Source: Polytrichum commune (taxonomy: Eukaryota; Streptophyta; Polytrichopsida; Polytrichales; Polytrichaceae). From it: DNA of 64,000 nucleotides. The DNA lies in contig OX485807.1 in NCBI GenBank assembly GCA_950295325.1, positions 29,173,666 to 29,237,665 on the forward strand. Reading direction: 5' to 3'. Shown piece after piece: positions 56,150 through 64,000 of this stretch. Position numbers and translations under genes: made by a program. The notes beneath the pieces were generated by a model. It was not told the DNA's origin, searched no databases, and saw only the letters and a list, made by a program, of their open reading frames with translations. The first letter of the stretch is position 1; every line of letters starts with the position of its first letter.

Positions 56150-58297
56150 ACTTCTGTGGGAAGTCACAACACACAACAATCACTACATTGGCATATTGCT
56201 TTGCAAATGATAACCAAGCAGTGTGTTGTTTTTGATATGCATGTTTGAAGTTTTGGGTTCCTGTTGAGACAAGTGAGTGACAGGCGATCAAAGGCCACTG
56301 TGGAAAATTGAATTCTTGATCTCGTGGGTCCATTAACAGGGACATAACATTACTCAATAATAGGTGCTTGCATTGCGGGGTTAGGAACGGAAAAGGGCAT
56401 GATGCCCTTGTATGTTGAGGCCATGTTATGAAATAGCTTGAACATTGTTCATTTTGGCACATTGAATCAGTAGCTGGGTATTTTGAAGTTGGTGTTACTA
56501 AAAACATTTCAAGCTTTGTATTTGTAGATTATTGCACAAGAGGACACACTTATTGGGCCAATGAACAGGGAGAACTGACCGCTAGTTACAAATGAGCCGG
56601 TTGAGGTTGAGAAATAACCGGTTGAAGTTCAAGACTACAAAAAAATTATCGATCGTTTTTGAGGAATCTATAAAATACACCTCAAACTAATAAGAACATC
56701 CGAAAGATCACAACACGTAACCGGGTGGACTTGGGAACACTAGGCTTTTGACTGATTCTACCCCAAAATCTTCGGGGACATTGTGTTGTGCATGTCAACC
56801 ATAGCCAACAATGATGACTAGGAACGTGGGCTACAATGCACTCTCTAGGTGCCAACAATCCCCATTTAAAAAAGGGAGTTGAGACCCTAGGCTTAGTAAC
56901 TTTATGGGTGTGGATCTAGGGTGTCTTGGTTTTTGACATCTCTAGCTAGTGGGTTATAATGAACAAGAGTTGACATAAGGTAGATGAGCCGAAAAGCAAC
57001 ACCTCCAATAACTTCTTCTTTTTCAAAGCATGTTTAATAGCTCTAGATGAATATGAAAACAAAAACCTATAGAATCCACAAATTTATGAAGAGTCTATTA
57101 ATTAAAGGAGGTTAAAAAATGTGACCTATTGAAATTTGCAAAGTTTCCTAAAAAAGGTCTTCTGCAATGCACTAGGGTGGGGGGGGGAGGTCTATTATTG
57201 CTAGATTGTTAGGTGAGAATTGTTACTTCTTACGATGTCTTGTTGAACAAATATCATGAATTGACCATCGTGATTGGTCAAAATTAGTGATATTTTTAAA
57301 GCATTCGCATATCCTTTTTATATATTGCTTCTCATATAGACCATAATTGTGTTATTTTGTACTTGATGCCACATATGATTAGTTTATGTTTAACATTGGC
57401 TTACATAGTGATATTGTCACACTCACTTGTTGACGGTTTACATATGAAAAATACTAGGTGTTGCCAAAACGATGATGTTACTTTGAAGATCATCTACCTT
57501 ATGACCATAGGTTGGAGAGAAAGTCATTAACCCAATAGAATGATTGATTAGCCGAGCAAAGAGAAAACTCCAAAGCCGCCAATCAACCCACACCAACTAC
57601 CACAAGTGATGCTCTTTTATACTACCCATAACTTATGAAAGGCACATAATTTCATGCATATTTGGAAACAACAATTGTCACTATGAGCAAAGGATATCAA
57701 TCCAACCAAGAGCTCAAAGCAAAGCATGCACTTGAGGTTGATGCAAACTTGTTGCAAATTTGGGTTTACAGCAATGTTGTGACATCAAGTGTGGCATATT
57801 ATTTGGATGGAATGTTCATGTATATTAAGAATTATTTGCTCCTCTCATGAACTTGACATGAACATTCGAAAGTACTGCATCAATTATTATGGTTTGCGGT
57901 TCCTTTCTATACTAAATAGCCTCGTTACTGTAGCATTTTGAATACCTAGTGTGCCTCATTGTGTTTACTTACAATTTCAATGAACACATGGAGTTGTGTG
58001 AGCATGTGTGGTTTTGTAGAAAATAAGGGTTTCATACCCTATGACCCCACTTTTAAATGTTATATGACTAAAAATGACAAATTGTGAGCTCCACATAACA
58101 ATCAATGTATTCACCCTCTCCATGGTAGGTGCTATGAAAGAAGGGTGAAGATGCATACAAAGGTGCATATTGCCATGATTCCTATATTAGTTGAACTCGA
58201 CCTTTATTTGGGATCAATTTGACTCAATTTGAATGCATTAACAACATACTTGGGGGTTGTGTTTTTATTTGCCCCCCCTCCCAGCGCGAGTGCGTGC
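56150..58297. other. Gene-free stretch
   Basis: No gene recognised. GAGCCGGTTGAGGTT and ACCGGTTGAAGTT recur at 56592-56625. A G run lies at 57178-57187. 56715-56775 matches 63198-63275 (GTAACCGG, then GGACTTG and AACACTAGG). Confidence 0.45.
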
Positions 58298-58345
58298 AAG
58301 TGAAGAGAGGAACTTATCGCATATGAGTGTACCTCTCATTCATCC
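58298..58345. mobile_element. Single MITE family G end at the 3' end of the transposase-like gene
   Basis: GAAGAGAGGAACTTATCGCA then TATGAGTGTACCTCTCATTC is a good match to the left ends at 30146, 44199 and 48250. No partner end was found within 300 bp. It overlaps the last residues and the stop of the transposase-like frame. Confidence 0.55.
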
Positions 58346-61300
58346 AAAAGAGGTCTTGAGCATCTTGACTGGCTCTAGTTTCTACATTTGTAGGAGACTT
58401 CTGCTTATATTTTCTCTTAGTTTTAGGGCCGACCCTTTTCTGAGGTGACAATGGCGGAGCCAAGTCATCATTCCCATTTGTGGGAATTCTATCATCTCCA
58501 CTCCCAGACCCACCACTTTTGCCCTCACCACTGCGTGCTCCTTCATTGGGACCATCTACTAGGGCCTCTATCTTACTCCCACCTTCTTTGCCCTCTGCAC
58601 AAGAATTCTCCCCACCCTCCCCAATCCCAGGTGCTTTAAGAGTGGGCTCTCCAACAGGTGTCACTACATTGCCCCCTCCTAAACTCCCATCCTCCGTAAC
58701 TCCACCCTCCGGATTCCCATTTCTCACTGTTCCCCCCACCTTACTAGCACCTATCTTGCTATCACCCCTTGGACTCTCAACAACCCGCATTACACCCTTC
58801 CCTTTCAGCTGGGCCACATATGTGGCATCTTCAATCTTGTTCACCTTAAAGCGTTTCGGGCGGGAGGGGTCACCCGCACTACCTGCCACTGAATTCAACA
58901 TAGGATCTAAACTAGGCATACGAGAGTTAGTATTTTGAGCTGTGGGTGACTTAGGCTTAGATACAGACACTGGGTTACCTCTCTTCTCCATCATAATGGA
59001 GAACATTGACGAAAGGTTATTGGGCACTAGAGTATTTTGTTGTAAAGATTGTTGGTTGGTTTGGGAAGTGTGCAATACTTCAGACAATTGTTGCCTAAAT
59101 TCATTTTGTGTACTCTCTAATGCACAAATCCGTGCTGACATCCTTCCAGAAACACCTTGCTGTTCAAGCATAACCACAAACAAGCCATTAGTAGGGCATA
59201 CCAAAGATTGCATACACATGATTGCCAATTGACTACCCAAATGACTAAACTATATGTTTACCAAAATAGGGCATACCAATGACTGCATAAATAAGACTGC
59301 CAACCAGTAATATAACTTCCAAATGACTACCGAAAAGACTCCAAAATGACTGCATAAAGCAAAAATAACTTACAGATGTACATGCCCCGATATGCTCGGA
59401 CTCTGGAAAATCCTCTGCGATTTCAGTAATCCCTGGGCTCCTTTGCCTTTTTCTCCGCTGTCAAAGCAAGGGAGCTTAGTCAACTATTATATGCCTGATT
59501 ACAATAGAAATATATGCACCTACAAGCTATGAAATTGTTTGAATACGTACCAATCGAGCTTCTTTTCCAGCCTTTCCAGCCCTCCCAACATTCGATCGGT
59601 TCTTCACTTGTTTCCTTGCATTGGCCATCACCTGCGCCTTCTGCTTTGTCTCGGGTTTCGACCAATATTCACATAAGCGTGCCCATTGATCAGGTTCAAT
59701 GAAAATGGGGCATTTTTTTTTCCCCGACATGAACCAACCTTTCATTTTAGACCTCTCTGTTTTCATTTGTCTTTTCACAACATTTTTGAAGCCCAGATTT
59801 GATAGATTGTGTTCCAAGTACTCAAATTCATTGTCTATGGCGGCTCTCAGCTTCTCTATAGAGCTAGGATTCTGCATCTTCCACTTTAATATGCTCACAT
59901 CCAATATCCTAGGTACCAAGTTGCGGATCGTCTCATCAAAAGCATTTTTACCTTCACAACCTCCATCTATGCCACCACCGGCTTTCACTCTCAAGGTGTG
60001 AGGTTTTTGCGCTCCCGAACGCCTCAAATTGACATTTGTTTCTACCTCCTTCCTGGCAGCTCTCCTTGCTGCTCTTGCTTCACTCTTTGGCCTTACTTGC
60101 GGAGCGCCTTGAGTACCTTCTTCCGCAGTTGGTGGCGGAGGAATCCATTGGCCAGGGTACAATTGTCCCATCATCCACAACATGGGTTGTCCCATCATCC
60201 ACAACATAGGTTGTCCCATCATCCAAGGGCCTTGTTGGCCCATTAGTCCAGCAGGTGGTTGCATGGCAGGGGCCATTGCTCCAGGTGGTTGTTGAAGTTG
60301 CTGACCCATCACTCCAGGTTGCATCCACGGAGGAGGCATCCATTGCCATTGAGGTTGTGTGTAGGTTGTTGCGGGGTTATTTCCTTGGTGTGCAGCAACC
60401 TAACCCCCATCACACGACAACAAGTTAGTTCTAAAATTTTGGAATACAAAGCTTCATAAAGGTAAGTATTTAGAGATGTAGATGTGAATTTCTTTTATAC
60501 AACTTCACAGTTGATTAGAAGTGGGCCGGTGAGCACTTAGTGTGATCCTCTACACGTCTATGGACAATAGACTTCAATTCCAACATAACACCCATGTATC
60601 AGCCCACAGATAATATCCTTCTTCCATATCACCCACACAATCCCAACATTCCTATACAACCACTAAACTGCACCATTGGCACCAAGGGGATGAACCAGGA
60701 ATTAATTAATTGAAGTGTGAAAATAGGTACACACACTATACAAGTGGACTTCAATCCCAACATAACAACCATGTATCATCAGCCCACAAATAAGATATCT
60801 TCTTCCATATCACCCCCACGGCATCATCATATTTCATATATAACTCAATATTCAAGTAAAAACAATTCAAACTTACAATTTTTTTTGGTGTCTTCAATAT
60901 CTGCCTTGCTTGATTTCTTTTTGTTGCAGTGGATCCAGCCAAATCAACCATGGCTTCATGCACTGACTCAAGGTCCTCATCGCTATCTACAATAGGAAAC
61001 CATTAAGCAACAATAAGCTAGACCAAGAGTACAAGAAGGGTGAAACACAACACTGATTTAGGTTGAGAAATGATTATGCACACTACATCCACAAAAAAGG
61101 AGCGGATTCACTTGAATCACATACACACCAACGCATTACAATTTGATCTAAACCCTAAACCAACACCCTAAGCATCCCTACCACAAGGCTGCCCCTAAAT
61201 TTGATGATGTTTAAGTAAATTTGATGCGAAGGGATGCATATTACGTCTTCTTTAGTCAATTTATGTACAACACATTTTGAAACATAGAAAAACAATCATT

Positions 61301-62595
61301 TAGGAAGATGCTTATCCCTCAAATTGATTCTGAAATTTGAAATAACAATCTACAGAATTCACAATTGCAAACCAGATGGGACAATTCAAGACGATTCCCC
61401 ATCCAGTCGATTGTGGAGTTGGAAGTGCCCAAAGAACTTATCAGACATAACCCTTGTTGTACACTAATTTCATACAAGCACCTAACTCGCTCTGTAATCT
61501 GTAACCATTCTTTGAGTATGATAATTTAAGCTTGAAGGAAATGTGGACAACTTTATGCACGAGCTCTCAAATTCATACGAGGCCAAACTCACGGGTAGTT
61601 TGATGCCAAGATTTTACACAAGTCTTTTATACCCAGTGCAAGGACCAGCAAGTTCATAAATGCATACATCCACACAAAAAAACCCTGACTTAGCCTCAAC
61701 TCACATTGGACAACCCTATCAAAAAATACTTAAACACCCAAAATCCTACACCACCTACATCTTACACAAACCCCAACACCCTAAGCATTTCTATCACAAG
61801 GTTGCCCCTAAACACAACACACAAAAGCAAGGACCAACAAGTTCATAAATGCATACATCCACACAAAAAAAACCCCTGACTTAGCCTCAACTCACATTGG
61901 ACAACCCTATCACACATACCTAAACACCCAAAACCCTACACCACCTACATCTTACACAAACCCCAACACCCTAAGCATTTCTATCACAAGGCTACCCCTA
62001 AACACAACACGCAAAAAAAGGACCAGCAAATGCATACATGCACACATGCACACAAACTAAACCATGATTTGCGTCAACTCACATTGGACAACCCTATCAC
62101 TCCAACCTAAACACCCAACACCCTACACCACTTACAACTTACACAAACACCAACACCCTAAGCATTTCCATCACAAGGCTGCCCCTAAACACAACACACA
62201 AAAAAAAGGACCAGCAAATGCATACATGCATACATGCACACAAACTAAACCTTGACATACCCTCAACTCACATTCATAAACCCTATCACAAAAACCTAAA
62301 CACCCAACACACAACTTTGCATACAAACCCACCCCAAACCTGATATTGTGCAACAAAACATAACAACTTTGGAGGTAAACAGAAGGTTTAGGGACTTACC
62401 TGGTATGTAGTCGTCCTCAGTCTTGGTCTCGTCTGACTCCTCCTCTGTTGCCATGTCGATGACGGCAATCATTGGAGAGCTCCCAAGAACACACCTCCGT
62501 GCGCTCCGGCGACTTGGAATGGCGGGATTAGGGGCGGAGGCAAGGCGTTGTCGAGGGAGGGCCCTGACACTACAAAACTTGCGCCTGGCAACCAT
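58314..62595 (-). CDS. Ptta/En/Spm-type transposase-like gene, intact, 5 exons
   Basis: Exons in transcript order are 62595-62400 (ATG could instead be 62472), 60986-60877, 60399-59551, 59457-59374 and 59159-58314. Every intron is GT-AG and every join keeps frame, giving 694 (or 653) residues. The N-terminus is acidic (MATEEESDETKTEDDY; DSDEDLESVHEAM). Then comes a Pro/Gln/Met-rich part with WMMGQPML repeats (about 160-182). The plant transposase (Ptta/En/Spm, Transposase_24) region follows at about 255-385, with MKGWFM, IEPDQWARLCEYWS, a KxKAQxMANARKQ helix and GRAGKAG. Next is a basic RRKRQR exon, then a low-complexity Gly/Ser-rich tail with KRFKVNK and KTKRKYKQK. Family members accompany CACTA elements and are thought to bind element DNA; no DDE transposase partner is visible here. 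It could be a recently inserted element gene or a domesticated one. Introns 1 and 2 carry tandem repeats. Confidence 0.78.
60565..60830. repeat. Two direct ~90-bp copies in transposase-like intron 2
   Basis: 60565-60650 and 60740-60830 share GACTTCAATYCCAACATAAC, CCATGTATCA, CAGCCCACARATAA and CTTCTTCCATATCACCC. Spacing is about 172 bp. Confidence 0.7.
61640..62335. repeat. Tandem array, ~3.7 units of ~186 bp, transposase-like intron 1
   Basis: GCATACATCC or GCATACATGC recurs at 61662, 61851, 62032 and 62220. Each is followed by CAACTCACATTGGACAACCC or its variant, AAACACCCAA, CCTACACCAC, CTTACACAAA, CACCCTAAGCATTT, CACAAGGCTGCCCCTAAACA and AGGACCAGCAA. A detached partial unit sits at about 61149-61199. 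Minus-strand (sense) reading is GT-rich. The array makes up about half of the 1.4-kb intron. Confidence 0.85.
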
Positions 62596-63285
62596 GTGTC
62601 GCGCCTGGCAACCATGCACGGCGTCTTTCCAAGGTATGAGATTTGAACCCTCTACAAAACTTACCTATCTAAACCCTCACACACAAGGGTCTTCCACTGC
62701 CGCACTTGTGGAGACCAAATTATGATAGGGTTAGAAGGGAAGTGGGTTTAGGGTGCTCCCGAGGGTGAAGGAGAGAGACGAAATCTCCACCGTCCACGTA
62801 TGATCTCTATGTATGTCACTTGCCAACATGGCAAGCCACGTCATCATACACAAGTATGTTAGTTAGCAACCAGCACACGTGGCCAAAATAAACGACTAAG
62901 CTATGTCTTTGTTGCCACGTGTCAGTCCACGTGCACAAACAATGACTGACTTATAGTCGTATGCAGGTATAGGTTTTTATGACTAAATTGCAACTATGAC
63001 CTTATCTAAGGTGATGCAAAAAATGAGAAGCTCTCAATAAATGCCGGAACAATGTTCGCCCTGAACGCGCGGTTGATTACAAACATACCACTTTGCCTGA
63101 GCTTTAGAGAGTTCAACAGAGAAGACTATAGAAGGGTATCAAATGCAGTTAGAGAAATATGCTATATTCTATACATATTTCTAACCGGAGGGTGTCGTCA
63201 ACATGTAACCGGTTGGAGTTGCAAACACTAGGATCTCAACCGACTAGTATGCTCAAAAATCTCCCCGATCACAGTTGATAACTTG
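62596..63285. other. Upstream region of the transposase-like gene
   Basis: Likely promoter. A reverse telo-box-like word (GGGTTTAGGG) lies near 62744-62753. CCACGT-type words (possible G-box cores) cluster at 62790-62935. No second gene seen. Contains a short match to 56715-56775 at about 63198-63275. Confidence 0.45.
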
Positions 63286-63925
63286 ACTCAACTCCATGCA
63301 CATAAAGTTGCAGTACTGTGGTTTTCACAGCAGCCTGCGATTGTTGTAACTTTTTAGCGAATTGTAACGTACATAGTCTAAGTTCCTAAGTGATCCGACC
63401 GAGGGCTCAAAGTAAGCATGCAGTACTTGCGGCTGAAGCAATCTTGTTCTGGAAGTTGGGGTTTGCGACACTGTCTTGACATCAGATATGGCGGAATTGT
63501 TTGAACAGTTCCTAGCTAGACTCACGAATTTGACGGTATGAACAACGATAAACACGTCTACTAGAAGTATGGAGAATTTAACATTGTGGTTGAGATGAAC
63601 TTCAGTAAAAGAACTCCATGCACGTAAAGCTGAGTGGGTTCACAACAGCTGCCTGCGATTGATGTAACTTTTGAGCGAATCGTAACCTATACAGTTAGTC
63701 TAAGTTCTGAGTGATCCAACTGAGGGCGCAAAGTGAGCATGCAACACTTGCAGTTGAAGCGATCTTGTTCTGGAAGTTGGGGCTATGGCACTGTCGTGAC
63801 ATCAAACATGGCAGAATTGTTTGAACAGTTCCTAAACTCGCGAATTTGACGGTGTATATGAACAACGAGAAACACATCTATAAGTATGGCAAAATTTAAC
63901 ACTGTGATTGAAAGGAACTTCAGTG
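63286..63925 (+). repeat. Two tandem ~320-bp units
   Basis: Units at about 63292-63611 and 63612-63925 share, in order: CTCCATGCAC; CAGCCTGCGATTG or its variant; TGTAACTTTT; AGTCTAAGTTC; GAGTGATCC or its variant; CAATCTTGTTCTGGAAGTTG or its variant; GGAATTGTTTGAACAGTTCC or its variant; CGAATTTGACGGT; and GAACTTCAGT. Short minus-strand frames (60-76 codons) arise from both copies but are not conserved between them. Confidence 0.8.
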
Positions 63926-64000
63926 ACCTTTTGCGGACCACTTAATACAATAATCTAAGTTGACGAGTCAGTTTTAGTATGTGGTCCTTATAACATGGTA

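Noticed and set aside
58445-58938. 152-codon Pro/Leu/Ser-rich plus-strand frame
   Set aside because: Antisense shadow of the Gly/Ser-rich tail of the transposase-like gene.
1-64000. tRNA, rRNA, CRISPR or prokaryotic-type operon features
   Set aside because: No cloverleaf with A/B boxes, no rRNA core words, no regular short-spacer array found by reading both strands; splicing and gene types are eukaryotic.

Overview
This is a nuclear genomic window from a land plant. The genes are plant-type: a CAT9-like amino-acid transporter, an ER metallopeptidase of the plant ERMP1 group, a plant-type SNAPc3/SRD2 protein, and a Ptta/En/Spm-type transposase-related gene. Introns follow GT-AG, plant telo-boxes occur in two promoter regions, and the intergenic DNA is full of MITE-like inverted-repeat elements. 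The F-box/propeller-like gene resembles architectures I associate with seed-free plants, and introns are short to moderate (0.17-2 kb). I therefore lean to a bryophyte or lycophyte-type genome, but that is an inference and the species is not identifiable by eye.

Layout. 1-8.5 kb is gene-free: MITE-like elements, a local 320-bp duplication and a decayed CATCC/GGAAGG array. 8.6-14.6 kb (+) is a nine-exon CAT9-like transporter. 15.8-21.2 kb (-) is a three-exon, 883-residue F-box-associated/propeller-like protein, convergent with CAT9. 23.7-26.4 kb (-) is an intronless M28-family ER metallopeptidase. 26.5-34.3 kb is repeat-rich, ending in a triplicated leader in front of an intronless POLE2/DPB2 gene (34.3-35.9 kb, +). 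38.7-40.3 kb (-) is an intronless SNAPC3/SRD2-like gene with a broken copy of its own 3' end just downstream. It is divergent from a CGR1/CCDC86-like ribosome-biogenesis gene (41.9-42.4 kb, +), across a 1.6-kb spacer holding three tandem 250-bp repeats and telo-boxes. 42.4-58.3 kb has no recognisable gene and carries dispersed repeats and MITE-like elements. 58.3-62.6 kb (-) is a five-exon, reading-frame-intact Ptta/En/Spm transposase-like gene with tandem repeats in its first two introns. The window closes with another tandem duplication.

The host genes are housekeeping functions (amino-acid transport, ER proteolysis, DNA replication, snRNA transcription, rRNA processing) and do not form one pathway. 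The SNAPC3/CGR1 divergent pair shares a promoter region and both serve RNA-machinery production. The strongest themes for a second look are: (1) an apparently intact transposase-derived gene; (2) three neighbouring long genes without introns; (3) pervasive short-range tandem duplication (2-4 copies, about 120-530 bp) in promoters, introns and a gene 3' end; (4) several non-autonomous element families with CACTA ends. Exon junctions were derived by hand from reading-frame continuity and splice dinucleotides. No similarity search was possible, and family names rest on recognised motifs.
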